A stretch of 64,000 bases of DNA, from contig NZ_CP050177.1 of NCBI RefSeq assembly GCF_011694815.1, positions 5,744,001 to 5,808,000 on the forward strand, written 5' to 3'. Under the pieces are notes generated by a model. The model was not told where the DNA came from, searched no databases, and saw nothing but the letters and a program-made list of their open reading frames with translations. Within the stretch, counting starts at the first letter, position 1, and each line of letters opens with the position of its first letter. Position numbers and translations under genes: made by a program. Of this stretch, positions 9,123 through 18,126 are shown piece after piece. Source of the stretch: Streptomyces liangshanensis. GTDB taxonomy: Bacteria; Actinomycetota; Actinomycetes; Streptomycetales; Streptomycetaceae.

Positions 9123-11090
9123 TCACCGCAGCGCCCCCACCGAGGTGCCGTCCGCCACGACCCCCTTCAGCTCAGCCCGCGCGCCCGCCGAGGCCCGTAC
9201 CGCCAGCAGGCGGCCCTTCGAGGTGCCCTTCACCCCGCCCGACACCTCCAGGGACCTGAACTCCTCGCTGCCCGCGGCCAGGACGTACCAGTGGCCCGCC
9301 CGCGACTTCCAGAGCACCCCGGCCAGCACCTCGCGCGGCCCCCGGGCCCCGCACGCGAGCGAGTCCTCGGCGCGGGCCGCGATCGCCCCCGCCGACGCGG
9401 GCCTGGTGGAGGAGGGGGCCTGGAACTGCGCCAGCACCCGGCTCCCCGTGCCCCGCCAGGTCTCCGCGCGGGTGCACAGCCAGTCCGCCGTGCCGTTCGA
9501 CTCGGGCAGCTTCTGGCCGGCGAACGCCCAGGAGTTCACCGACCGCACCCCGTGCGAGCGGACCGTGGGCAGCAGGCACGCGGTCCTGGCCCACGCGGCC
9601 CGGTCCCGCGCGCTCCACACGTCCGAGGGGGCCGACGGCGGCCCCGCCGTCAGCCGCGCCGGGGTCAGCTCGCCGAGGTCCGTGAGCAGCCGGTCGTGGG
9701 ACCCGTCCCGGATGTCGAGGGTGTCCCAGGAGCCGCAGTCGCGGGCCGTCGCCGGGCTGTCCATCGGGTCCGTCACCCCGTCCGCGTCCCGCGCCAGCGG
9801 CCTGACCGGGGTGGCGGGGTCGCGCAGGTCGCGCACGGACGTACGGGTCACCCAAGGCGCCGTCAGATAGCGGACGTTGCTGTCGGAGCGGCCCACCACC
9901 AGCGCCCCGGAGGCCGCCGCGTCCGCGCCGTCGACCCGGGCGAAGTCCAGCCCCGCCGCGTCGCCGCCGTCCGCCGGCTCCGCGTACCGCACGACCCGCA
10001 GGCCGTCGTACAGGAGCACCACGCGCGCGGCGTCGACCCGGCCCGCGTACAGCAACTGCGGTGATCCCATGGGCGGTCCCGAGGGGGTCCCCGGGGTGGT
10101 GGAGACCTGGACGGTACGGCCGGGCCGCGCCCAGACGGCCAACGCCCGCCGCAGCAGCCCGGTGTCACCGGCCAGAGCGCCGCGGGTGGGCCAGGCGGAG
10201 AAGTCGGTACGGGCGGAGGTCTCCCAGAAGGTGGGGGCGACCCGGCGTACCTTGGCCGGGTCCAGGGCGGACTGGGCCATGGGGTTGCGGGCGTACGAAG
10301 GGGCCGCCGCGCTCCCGGGGCCCCAGCCGTCGCCCGGCAGCCCGAGCAGGGTCCCGCAGACGAGCACGGCGGCGGTCGCCGCGAGGGCCGCCTTCGCGTG
10401 CTGGCGCCTGCGCATCAGGTCGGTGGGCCTGGCCTGGAGCGAGCAGGGGTCGAACTCGGCCGACCGCAGCAGCGTGCCGCTCTCCGGCGTCCCGGCGGCG
10501 ACGGCCTCGGCGAGCGCCCCCGCCGGGTCCTCGGCCCCGGCCGCGGCGAGTGCGCGCTGTACGTCGGCGTCGGCCAGCCCTTCCAGGCCGCGCAGGACGA
10601 ACGCGGCCCTGGCCGGCCCGGAGAGGGCGGACAGCCGCTGGTCGAGGGCGAGTTCGTCGGCGCCGCCGGAGCGCGGGAAGAGCCGCAGCCCCCAGACGTG
10701 CGGGAGCACCGGCGGGAGCTGGGCGCGGCGGGGCCTCGCGAGGCGCAGGAGGGGGCGGCCCGCGTCGAGGGCCTGGCGCAGCACGCGGGCGCGTACGTAC
10801 GTGTAGCCGGGGTCGCGTGCCCCGTCGGAGCCGCCGCCCGCCCGGCGCGGGGCCGGGAGGACGCCCTCGACGGCCGCGGTACGGCCGCGGGGCAGCGAGC
10901 GCTGCACGAGGGCGTGAGCGGTCAGGACGCGCCGGTTGCGGCCGAGCGACGGGGGGAGGACGAGATAGGCGATCCGTACGAGACGGGGGTAGTGCTCGAC
11001 AAGCGCCGCCTCGGCCTGGTCGACGTCGACGGGACCGCCGGGGGCGGAGGTGGCGGGGGCGGTGGCGGTGGCTGAGTCCTGTGGGCGCAC
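9123..11090 (-). CDS. Membrane protein with N-terminal sigma-factor-like segment
   Basis: A 655-residue protein. Residues about 24-200 resemble a decayed ECF-sigma arrangement (ALVEHYPRLVRIAYLVLPP near the start, LSALSGPARAAFVLRGLEGLADADVQRALA further on), followed near residue 235 by one membrane segment (AKAALAATAAVLVCGTLLGL) and a large, probably extracytoplasmic C-terminal domain with paired cysteines. No enzyme motif is recognised. The layout, DNA-binding-like part inside and sensor-like part outside, resembles other actinobacterial sigma-like membrane proteins, but function is unknown. Confidence 0.75.
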   Translation of the reverse strand: MRPQDSATATAPATSAPGGPVDVDQAEAALVEHYPRLVRIAYLVLPPSLGRNRRVLTAHALVQRSLPRGRTAAVEGVLPAPRRAGGGSDGARDPGYTYVRARVLRQALDAGRPLLRLARPRRAQLPPVLPHVWGLRLFPRSGGADELALDQRLSALSGPARAAFVLRGLEGLADADVQRALAAAGAEDPAGALAEAVAAGTPESGTLLRSAEFDPCSLQARPTDLMRRRQHAKAALAATAAVLVCGTLLGLPGDGWGPGSAAAPSYARNPMAQSALDPAKVRRVAPTFWETSARTDFSAWPTRGALAGDTGLLRRALAVWARPGRTVQVSTTPGTPSGPPMGSPQLLYAGRVDAARVVLLYDGLRVVRYAEPADGGDAAGLDFARVDGADAAASGALVVGRSDSNVRYLTAPWVTRTSVRDLRDPATPVRPLARDADGVTDPMDSPATARDCGSWDTLDIRDGSHDRLLTDLGELTPARLTAGPPSAPSDVWSARDRAAWARTACLLPTVRSHGVRSVNSWAFAGQKLPESNGTADWLCTRAETWRGTGSRVLAQFQAPSSTRPASAGAIAARAEDSLACGARGPREVLAGVLWKSRAGHWYVLAAGSEEFRSLEVSGGVKGTSKGRLLAVRASAGARAELKGVVADGTSVGALR

Positions 11091-11230
11091 GTTCAGCAGA
11101 ACGAGCGATTGGTCCGATGGTCACCTCGGAATCCGGTGGTGCCCCCGGACGGCCACCTCGGAATGAGTCATTCCGCTCATTCCGTTCATTCCCTCGTTCC
11201 GCCGCGCGAAGGCGCGTTCGACAGGGCACC

Positions 11231-11725
11231 ATGGGCCGCATGCGTACGGAACGAGCAGGCGTGGCAGTCGCGATCCTGGCCCTGGCCCTGACGGCGGGCT
11301 GCGGCGCGAACGACAACAAGGCCCCCGCGGTGCCGAAGGCGGCGACGGGGAGCCTCGAACAGCTCGCCGCGAAGGCGAAGTGCGAGCCGAACATCTCGAC
11401 GGACGCCGCCGAGCTGCGGCAGGCCAACTGCGTGACCGGGGACGGCAAGTACGTCCTGGCGACCTTCGCCACCGACCGCGGCCAGCGCGAGTGGATCAAC
11501 GAGGCCAAGGACTACGGCGGTTCGTACCTCGTGGGCCGCAAGTGGGTCGTGGTCGGCGAGGCGGCCGTGGTCGCCACGGTGCGCGGCCGGCTGGGCGGGG
11601 AGGTGGAAACGGGCTCGTCCCACCACGCGCAGAACGGTGGTGGGACGAGTGCCGATCCGTCCGGTCACGACATGAGTGACATGCCCGGCATGGACGGTAT
11701 GGAGGACATGCCGTCCATGCGCTGA
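11231..11725 (+). CDS. Small lipoprotein with Met/His/Asp-rich C-terminus
   Basis: A 164-residue lipoprotein: signal peptide ending in lipobox LTAGC, then a compact domain with two more cysteines (KCEPN and ANCVT). The C-terminal tail has repeated Met-containing units (HDMSDMPGMDGMEDM), which in other proteins bind Cu(I) or Ag(I). The start is either ATG 11231 (CAGGG 4 nt upstream) or ATG 11240. It is surface-anchored; metal binding is inferred from composition only. Similar DMPGM stretches recur in the PepSY protein at 18127. Confidence 0.75.
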   Translation: MGRMRTERAGVAVAILALALTAGCGANDNKAPAVPKAATGSLEQLAAKAKCEPNISTDAAELRQANCVTGDGKYVLATFATDRGQREWINEAKDYGGSYLVGRKWVVVGEAAVVATVRGRLGGEVETGSSHHAQNGGGTSADPSGHDMSDMPGMDGMEDMPSMR

Positions 11726-11762
11726 CCGGCGTGGTGACGCCTACGACGTCGGGACGCGTGCC

Positions 11763-13271
11763 TCAGCGGCACGAGGTCCCGGCGTTGAGGCAGCTCACCA
11801 TCTTGTTCATGATCCGGGTGTCGAACACGTTGATGAAGTCACCGTGGTCGGTCACCGGCTTGTGCAGCTGCTCCGGGAAGGAGTCGACCGCGAAGCCGGG
11901 GCCCGGCGGGACGCGGTAGACGATGCGCTGCTGGAGCTGCGGAATCGCCTTGAACCCGTTCTGGCAACGGCCGTTGGCATCGGCGAACGCCACGTGGGTG
12001 CGGTGGTTCGCACTGTCGGTGTTCGTGCCGTCCCAGCAGCTCTGGAAATTGAATGTACGGACCACCTTGCTGCCGCGCGGGCAGATCGGGTATTTGTCCT
12101 TGAGCTGGCGGTTCTCGAATCCGGTGCAACTCCACGACGCGTTGGCGTTGGCGTTTCCGTTGACGAACGCCTTGGCGTCACCCGTGATGATCCGCAGGAA
12201 GCGGGGCATCGCGACGACCTTGGAGGTCGGGTTGCCGACAAACTTCAGAGTCACCTCGGCGGGCGTCTGAATCTTTCCGGCATTTCCTTCCTTGCCGCCG
12301 CCGTCCGCGTTGACGTCGAACTCGGCCTGGCCGTTCTGAAGACGCAGCACCGGCCAGTAGTAGGTCGACTTGTCGCCCTGATTACGGCAGCTCGTGGCCG
12401 CCGCGGCGAGCGCGTCGTCACTGGCGAAGGCGTTGTTGCCCTGATTGCCGACATAATCGTGCATGTGGTGCGCGCCGTTGCTCACGCCGGGCGCCACGAT
12501 CACGTTGTCCGAATTGTATTTCTTGTTCTTGTTCACCCCGCATGAGGTGGTGAACGAACCCCGGGACGCCTGGCGCAGCTTGCGCGGCTTCACCACGTTC
12601 GGCCGGACCGACCTGATGCTGACGAAGTCCGAGGCGTCCGGGCCGTTGCCGCCCTGGCCCGCCGCAGGCGGCGCGCTCGCACCGGCCTGGCCGTTGCCGG
12701 CCTGCCCGTTGCCCTGCGCGCCGGCGTCCTGGCCCTCGGCCGGGGCGCTCTCGGCGCCGGACGGGGCCGGGGAGGCGGTCGCGGGCTGCGCCTGCGCGCG
12801 CAGGGTGCACGGCGCGAGGGCCTCAAGACCCTGCGGCTGCTGCCCGCCGGCGCCGGTGATCGCCGCGGAGATCTTGTTCAGGCTCTCCAGGCGCTTGTCC
12901 TTCAACGGATTGAGAATCGCGTTGTCGGCGACGGCCGGGTCCTGCTCGATCTGGGCCTTCTGATCGGCGAACTGCTGGTAGGCCGCGGTGATCTGGCTGT
13001 CGATCCCGGCCAGCTCCTGGTCGACCGCCGGGCGGGCCGCCTCGGGCACGTCCGTGATGCTGTTCGCCACTTCGGGACAGTCGATGGTCGACATCTGCTG
13101 CGCGGCATTCTCGGCCTGGGCCGGCGGCTGCTTGTCCTTCGACCAGCCCTCACCCGCGGATGCGTAGAAATTGGCTGCTATCAGCCCACCCCCGCCCAGG
13201 AGCAAGGCAGCCGTGGCGGCGATCGCCCGGTTTGCCACGGTGGAACGTTTTCTTCTCGCTGTGCGTGCCAT
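11763..13271 (-). CDS. Secreted DUF1996 protein
   Basis: A 502-residue secreted protein. The start is ATG 13271, with GAGGAG 4 nt upstream, which gives a twin-basic N-terminus (MARTARRKRST) and a hydrophobic signal segment. Residues about 60-160 are helical, about 160-220 are an Ala/Gly/Gln/Asn-rich low-complexity linker, and the C-terminal half is DUF1996 with its characteristic GAHHMHDYVG motif and many cysteines. DUF1996 proteins are extracellular with unknown activity. The gene runs downstream of and in the same direction as the two-component pair, with 238 bp between. Confidence 0.85.
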   Translation of the reverse strand: MARTARRKRSTVANRAIAATAALLLGGGGLIAANFYASAGEGWSKDKQPPAQAENAAQQMSTIDCPEVANSITDVPEAARPAVDQELAGIDSQITAAYQQFADQKAQIEQDPAVADNAILNPLKDKRLESLNKISAAITGAGGQQPQGLEALAPCTLRAQAQPATASPAPSGAESAPAEGQDAGAQGNGQAGNGQAGASAPPAAGQGGNGPDASDFVSIRSVRPNVVKPRKLRQASRGSFTTSCGVNKNKKYNSDNVIVAPGVSNGAHHMHDYVGNQGNNAFASDDALAAAATSCRNQGDKSTYYWPVLRLQNGQAEFDVNADGGGKEGNAGKIQTPAEVTLKFVGNPTSKVVAMPRFLRIITGDAKAFVNGNANANASWSCTGFENRQLKDKYPICPRGSKVVRTFNFQSCWDGTNTDSANHRTHVAFADANGRCQNGFKAIPQLQQRIVYRVPPGPGFAVDSFPEQLHKPVTDHGDFINVFDTRIMNKMVSCLNAGTSCR

Positions 13272-13466
13272 GGAACTCCTCAAGCTTCGTTGCCGGTTAC
13301 AGGGAAATCGCGGCAGGGGAAGCGAAGCGCTCCGTTCCATACGGACGGCATTCGGGGAGTGTTCAGAGGTTCCGAGAATTCGTGGAAATCTCCGAAGCCA
13401 AACGGGCGGATACCCCCCATCACGGCACGATCGACCCCTGTACGGTCCGCCACGCGTTCCCGCTCG

Positions 13467-13522
13467 CTCACGTCCGGCCGCTCATGTCCGCCCGCTCATG
13501 TCCGGCCACTCACGTCCGGCCG
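13467..13522. repeat. 14-bp tandem repeat, four copies
   Basis: Four head-to-tail copies of CTC(A)(C/T)GTCCG(G/C)CC(G/A) at 13467-13480, 13481-13494, 13495-13508 and 13509-13522. The last copy covers the stop codon of the response-regulator gene (13510-13512), so the array extends that gene's end into the spacer. Confidence 0.8.
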
Positions 13523-14163
13523 CGGTCCAGGTAGGCGAGGACGGCCAGGACCCGCCGGTTGTCGTCGTCCGACACGGGCAGCCCCAGCTTCGCGAAGATG
13601 TTGGACGTGTGCTTGGCCACCGCACGCTCCGTGACGACCAGTTGACCGGCGATGGCCACGTTGGACCTGCCCTGCGCCATCAGTTCCATGACCTCCCGCT
13701 CGCGCGGGGTCAGCGCCGCGATCGGTTTGTCCTGCGACCGCCGGGACAGCAGTTGCTGGATCACCTGCGGATCCATCGCCGTGCCGCCGCCGGCCACCCG
13801 GCGTACCGCGTCGATGAACTGCTCCGCGTCGAAGACCCGGTCCTTGAGCAGGTAACCGACCCCGCCGGTGCCGTCCGCGAGCAGTTCGCGCGCGTACAAC
13901 TGCTCGACGTGCTGCGACAGGACGAGGACCGGCAGGCCGGGGCGGGCCCGGCGGGCGGCGAGCGCGCACTGAAGGCCCTCGTCCGTGTGCGACGGCGGGA
14001 GCCGGACGTCGACGATAGCGACGTCCGGCTCCAATTCCGCCAGGGCCTTGGTGAGTTCGGGCCCCGTCTCCACCGCGGCGAGGATCTCGAAGTCGAACGC
14101 CTCCAGCATCCGGACCAGACCGTCGCGCAACAGGAAGAGATCTTCGGCTAGGACAACTCGCAA
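13510..14163 (-). CDS. NarL/FixJ-family response regulator
   Basis: A 217-residue two-component response regulator. The receiver has the acidic pair AED near the start, the phospho-acceptor in VAIVDVRLPP and the KDR lysine (YLLKDRV). The C-terminal LuxR-type helix-turn-helix is clear: LTPREREVMELMAQGRSNVA then ERAVAKHTSNIFAKLGL. I place the start at TTG 14163 because GGAG lies 5 nt upstream and the receiver begins there; it then overlaps the kinase gene by 16 nt, implying translational coupling. The longer open frame upstream runs through the kinase. Confidence 0.9.
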   Translation of the reverse strand: MRVVLAEDLFLLRDGLVRMLEAFDFEILAAVETGPELTKALAELEPDVAIVDVRLPPSHTDEGLQCALAARRARPGLPVLVLSQHVEQLYARELLADGTGGVGYLLKDRVFDAEQFIDAVRRVAGGGTAMDPQVIQQLLSRRSQDKPIAALTPREREVMELMAQGRSNVAIAGQLVVTERAVAKHTSNIFAKLGLPVSDDDNRRVLAVLAYLDRGRT

Positions 14164-15410
14164 GGAATCTCCATGGTCACCATGGTGGGACCGCCTACAG
14201 GGCTGTTGACGGCCAGGACTCCGTCGAATGTACCGAGTCGCCGCTCCAGGCCGCTCAGCCCGGACCCCTTCCCGACCGCCGCCCCGCCCGATCCGTTGTC
14301 GGTGACCGCGACGCGCAGCATCCCCTCGCCGTACGAGATGTCCACCCAGATCCGCTCGGCGTTCGCGTGCTTGACCACGTTCGCCAGCGCCTCGCTCACC
14401 GCGAAGTAGGCGGCGGACTCGACGGGCGCCTCCGCCCGCCCCGGCAGGTCCACGTTGACCTCGCTCTCCAGCGGCAGCCGCAGCGCCAGGGCCCGTACGG
14501 CGTCCCCGAGGCCGCGCTCCGCCAGCACCGGCGGGTGGATCCCGCGCACCAGGTCCCGCAGCTCGGTCAGGGCCTCCGCGGACGACAGCCGCGCCTTGCC
14601 GAGCAGCTCCTTGGCCTTGGCGGGGTTCTTCTCGATCAGGGCCTCGACCGTGCCGAGGTCCATGCCCACCGCGACCAGCCTGGCCTGCGCGCCGTCGTGC
14701 AGGTCCCGCTCGATCCGGCGCAGTTCGGCGGCGGACGTGTCGACCGCGTCGTGCCGGGACTCGGTGAGCCGCTCGATCCGCCGCGCCAGCTCCTCTTCCT
14801 GGGTGGGCGCGATCAGCGCCCTGGTCAGGGTGAAGTGGGCCCGGACGAGCGCGGGGGAGTACCGCAGCCCGGCGGCGAGGACCACCAGGCCGAGCGCGAA
14901 CGCGTACAGCCCGGTCAGCTGGCTGTCGACGGGCACGAAGGCGTACCAGTACGGGTCGTCCGTGAACACCCGCCACAGGCCGGCGGCCAGGGCGAGCCCC
15001 TCCACCGGGAAGACGATCAGCCAGGTGGCCGCGACGGCGACGGCGAAGCCCGCCGTCATGTCCACCAGCAGCCACCGCAGGTCACGCCAGGTGGCCCGTT
15101 TCTTGAGCAGGAGGACGGTGCGCTCGACGCGGCCGGTGAGCCCGCCGCGCACGTCGGCGGGGAGCGGCTCGTACGGCGGCGGGATCCGTATCCCCGACCA
15201 CTTCGCGGCCAGCAGGCGGCGGCGGTTGGCGTGCGCCCTGACGGCCGCCAGCGCCGACGGGGTGGTGAGGAAGCCGATGCCCACCGTCGTGAGCGCGACC
15301 GAGACCACCGTCAGGACGAAGAGGGTGACGGATCCCACGATCGCGGTGAGCGCGAGTGCCAGCCCCCGGCCCGCGGCCACCATCGCACCCCGTATGTCGA
15401 TTTCTTTCAT
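14148..15410 (-). CDS. Two-component sensor histidine kinase (HisKA_3 type)
   Basis: A 420-residue membrane sensor kinase, partner of the overlapping response regulator. It has about four membrane segments in the first 190 residues arranged as in the actinobacterial sensor domain family, then the dimerisation/phosphoacceptor motif RRIERDLHDGAQARL with the phosphorylated His near residue 240. The HATPase domain contains VTDNGSGG and the SGLSGLERR G-box. ATG 15410 is preferred over the upstream frame because the first membrane segment follows it directly and a GGAGAGGG stretch precedes it. The stimulus is unknown. Confidence 0.9.
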   Translation of the reverse strand: MKEIDIRGAMVAAGRGLALALTAIVGSVTLFVLTVVSVALTTVGIGFLTTPSALAAVRAHANRRRLLAAKWSGIRIPPPYEPLPADVRGGLTGRVERTVLLLKKRATWRDLRWLLVDMTAGFAVAVAATWLIVFPVEGLALAAGLWRVFTDDPYWYAFVPVDSQLTGLYAFALGLVVLAAGLRYSPALVRAHFTLTRALIAPTQEEELARRIERLTESRHDAVDTSAAELRRIERDLHDGAQARLVAVGMDLGTVEALIEKNPAKAKELLGKARLSSAEALTELRDLVRGIHPPVLAERGLGDAVRALALRLPLESEVNVDLPGRAEAPVESAAYFAVSEALANVVKHANAERIWVDISYGEGMLRVAVTDNGSGGAAVGKGSGLSGLERRLGTFDGVLAVNSPVGGPTMVTMEIPCELS

Positions 15411-15610
15411 GACGGTCCCTCTCCTTCGCGGCCGGACGGCCCCGGCCCGACCCCCGGGCAGGTCCCCAGTCTGACCGCGGCGCGGTGCGGGACGGCAGCC
15501 GGTTCGCCCCCCGGGCCGGGGTGTTGCCAGCACCACCCCCGGGCCGGGCCCCGCGTCCGCCCGCGGTCGTCCCTGAGGTCGTCCCCGGGATTGTCCCTGG
15601 TCAGGGTCGA

Positions 15611-15633
15611 TTGTCAGTGGCGGGTGGCACGAT
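15611..15633 (+). promoter_or_regulatory. DNA-damage-type promoter TTGTCAGTGG-N7-CACGAT
   Basis: TTGTCAGTGG (15611-15620), seven bases, then CACGAT (15628-15633), upstream of the DUF4259 gene. It matches the RecA-independent, PafBC-dependent damage promoter of actinobacteria (TTGTCRGTG-N8-TANNNT). The same layout recurs at 26797 and 32186. Confidence 0.65.
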
Positions 15634-15670
15634 CGGGACCATCGACGGATCGGGCGAACAGGGGCGGACG

Positions 15671-16138
15671 ATGGGCGTGTGGGACACCGGACACTTCGAC
15701 AACGACACGGCGGCGGACTTCGCCGGTGATCTCGACGCCGCCGCCGGGGCCGAGCGGACGGAGCTGGTGCGGGGGGCGCTGGCCCGGGTGATCGGTACGG
15801 GCGGGGGCGCGGTCCTGGAGGAGAGCGACGGGGCCGTGGCCGTCGCGGCGGCGGCGCTGGTGGCCGCGCAGTGCCCGGGCGGCCCGCCCGTGGAGACGGT
15901 GTACGGCCCCGACGAGCCCCTGCCGTCCTTCCCGGAGGAGTTGAGGGACCTCGCGGTCCGGGCCCTGGACCGCGTCCTCGCGGAGGACTCCGAGCTGCGC
16001 GAGCTGTGGGCGGATGGGGAGGGGGAGCGGGGACCCTGGTGGCGGGGGGTGACGTCCCTGAGGGGCGCGCTGGCGGCGGCGACCGCGATATCGGGCCAGG
16101 TCCCGGAGCTGTCCGGCGCGGTACGGCCTCCGGCCTGA
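15671..16138 (+). CDS. DUF4259 protein
   Basis: A 155-residue cytosolic protein of the DUF4259 family, whose hallmark MGVWDTGHFDNDTAADFAGDL opening is present. The family is widespread in Streptomyces and occurs near contact-dependent toxin immunity genes, but its function is not established. ATG 15671 begins about 37 bp after a damage-type promoter element, suggesting stress-induced expression. It is convergent with the epimerase gene across a perfect palindrome. Confidence 0.85.
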   Translation: MGVWDTGHFDNDTAADFAGDLDAAAGAERTELVRGALARVIGTGGGAVLEESDGAVAVAAAALVAAQCPGGPPVETVYGPDEPLPSFPEELRDLAVRALDRVLAEDSELRELWADGEGERGPWWRGVTSLRGALAAATAISGQVPELSGAVRPPA

Positions 16139-16169
16139 GGGGGCGCCGCGCAGGGCGGGCGGAGGCGGG

Positions 16170-16189
16170 GCGGCCCGGGCCCGGGCCGC
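16170..16189. terminator. Perfect 20-bp GC palindrome between convergent genes
   Basis: The palindrome GCGGCCCGGG followed at once by its complement lies between the DUF4259 gene and the epimerase gene, which face each other. It probably serves as a two-way terminator; a hairpin would need a few central bases unpaired. Confidence 0.5.
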
Positions 16190-16233
16190 ATGGGCCGACA
16201 GGGCTCCGGGTGTTGCCTCGTCGCGGCTCCCTG

Positions 16234-17226
16234 TTACGCGTCGCCGGTCAGGACCCTTGCCTCCGCTTCGGGGGACAGGCCCAGGGTCGGACGGTCCGGG
16301 CGCTGGGGGGCCTGGCCGCCGATCGACCGGAGCCAGGACCAGGTGTCCGCCACCGTCTCCTCCACCGGGCGGCACCGCAGGCCCGTGGCCAGGGCCTTGC
16401 TGACGTCGCCCCCGTGCATGGAGTCGTGCGCCTCACCCGGCGGGAGCCAGACGGGCAGGTCCGTCCACGGTTCGACGCCCGCGGCGAGGATCGGCCCGGG
16501 GTCGGTCCAGCGCAGCTCGGCGTCGGAGCCCGTGGCCCGGACGCAGGCGTCGAGCAGCCCGCCCATGGTGGTGTGCCCGGACGGCGAGACGAGGTTGTAC
16601 GGGCCGTCGAGACCCTGCTCCACGGCGCCCACGATCCACGCGGCCAGGTCCCGCGCGTCGATGTACTGGAGGGGGTTGTCGCGCGGCCCCGGGGCGAGCA
16701 CGGGACCGCCCCGGGCGATCCGCCCCAGCCACCACGGCAGCCGCCCGATGTTCTCCCATGGACCGAGGATCAGCCCGGCGCGGACCAGGACCGCGCGGTC
16801 GCCGAAGACGGCCTCCGCCGCCAGTTCACCGCCGAGCTTGTCCTGCGGGTAGGCGGTCGGCCCGGCGTCCGCCGACGCCCCCTCCACCAGGGGGCCGTCC
16901 TCCGTGAGCCCCGCCGGGCCCGGATAGGCGTACACCGACCGGCTGGAGACGTACACGTACCGCTCCACGCTCGCCTTGAGCGCCCTGGCCGCCTCGCCCA
17001 CCACCGAGGGCGCCCCGGACCAGGTGTCGACCACCGCGTCCCAGGCCCCGCCCGACAGCGCCGCCAGTCCCTCCGGGTCCGTCCGGTCGCCCAGCACGGA
17101 CGTCACGCCCTCCGGCGCCTCGTGGCGGCCGCGGTGGAACGCGGTCACCTCCCAGCCCCGTCCCACCGCCGCCTCCGCGACGGCGCGTCCGACGAATTCC
17201 GTACCACCGAGGAGGAGAAGTCTCAT
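16234..17226 (-). CDS. NAD-dependent epimerase/dehydratase family protein
   Basis: A 330-residue extended short-chain dehydrogenase/reductase. The N-terminal nucleotide-binding motif is GGTEFVGRAV (residues about 6-15). YVYVSSRSVY contains the Ser of the catalytic triad. The expected YxxxK corresponds to YPQDK near residue 130. The substrate is unknown; the short FHRGR and DRTDPEGL segments resemble plant and bacterial isoflavone-reductase-like or mRNA-binding (CSP41-like) members. The gene reads toward the DUF4259 gene and diverges from the Met-rich membrane gene. Confidence 0.85.
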   Translation of the reverse strand: MRLLLLGGTEFVGRAVAEAAVGRGWEVTAFHRGRHEAPEGVTSVLGDRTDPEGLAALSGGAWDAVVDTWSGAPSVVGEAARALKASVERYVYVSSRSVYAYPGPAGLTEDGPLVEGASADAGPTAYPQDKLGGELAAEAVFGDRAVLVRAGLILGPWENIGRLPWWLGRIARGGPVLAPGPRDNPLQYIDARDLAAWIVGAVEQGLDGPYNLVSPSGHTTMGGLLDACVRATGSDAELRWTDPGPILAAGVEPWTDLPVWLPPGEAHDSMHGGDVSKALATGLRCRPVEETVADTWSWLRSIGGQAPQRPDRPTLGLSPEAEARVLTGDA

Positions 17227-17341
17227 GGCACCGACTCTGCCTCGCGGCCACCGCCGTCGCCAAGAGAGTTCGCCGCGGGGTGAATCGGCGGCTTTTGGGA
17301 CCTGCCGCGCGGCCCGGTCGGGATGGCAGCATGTGCGGACC

Positions 17342-18070
17342 ATGACAGATGCCCGGTCGCCGATGCGCGCCCTGCGGGCCGCGTTCTTCGCGGCGGTGTG
17401 CGTGACGCTGGCGGCGCTGGGGCATTTGTACACATCCGGGCACGACATCCCGGCCGGGGCGGTGTGGACCGCCTTCGGGGCGACCGGGTGCGCCGCCTGG
17501 CTCGCGGGCGGCCGGCGCCACGGCTTCCTCTCCCTCGGGGCCGGACTGCTCACCGTCCAGGGCACCCTGCACCTGCTCTTCGCCGGCGTGCTGCCGTACG
17601 GACCGGCCACGGCCGCGCACGACCGGCACGCCATGGCCGGGGGAGGGGCGGACGCCCGCGCCGGGCTCGGCATGGGCCTCGGCATGGGCGGGCGCCCCGG
17701 CATGGACATGGGGACGGGCGGTGAGGGCGAGACCGCCGCGCTGGCCGCGGTCACCGACGGCCCGGCCGCGATGGTCGCCGCACACGTGCTCGCCGCCGCC
17801 GTCTGCGCCCTCTGGCTCGCGCGGGGCGAGGCCGCGCTCTTCCGGCTCGCCCGCACGCTCGGCGCCCTCGCCCTCGTACCGCTGCGACTGCTCCTCACCC
17901 CGGCGCGGCTGCCCGCCGTACCCCGGCCGGCCCCGCTCACCCCGGGGGCACCCGCCCCGCGCCGCTTCCGTGGCGTGGTCCTCGCGCACAGCCTGTCCCG
18001 GCGTGGTCCGCCCGTCGTGCGCACCGCTCGCACCACGGACCCGGGAGCCGCGCTCGTCCTCACCGCCTGA
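17342..18070 (+). CDS. Membrane protein with Met/Gly-rich loop
   Basis: A 242-residue protein with about five hydrophobic segments. Between them lies a loop of GMGLGMGGRPGMDMGTGG with a neighbouring HDRHAMAGG, reminiscent of copper-binding loops. It sits 56 bp before the PepSY protein gene and is probably cotranscribed with it. I do not recognise a named family. Together with the Met-rich PepSY protein this suggests a role in metal handling at the membrane, as an inference. The start ATG 17342 has only a weak ribosome site; MRALRAA at 17363 is an alternative. Confidence 0.7.
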   Translation: MTDARSPMRALRAAFFAAVCVTLAALGHLYTSGHDIPAGAVWTAFGATGCAAWLAGGRRHGFLSLGAGLLTVQGTLHLLFAGVLPYGPATAAHDRHAMAGGGADARAGLGMGLGMGGRPGMDMGTGGEGETAALAAVTDGPAAMVAAHVLAAAVCALWLARGEAALFRLARTLGALALVPLRLLLTPARLPAVPRPAPLTPGAPAPRRFRGVVLAHSLSRRGPPVVRTARTTDPGAALVLTA

Positions 18071-18126
18071 CGTCGGCCGGCACCGGGGCCGCTTCCCCCA
18101 TGCCCACGCCAACACCTAGGACAGTC

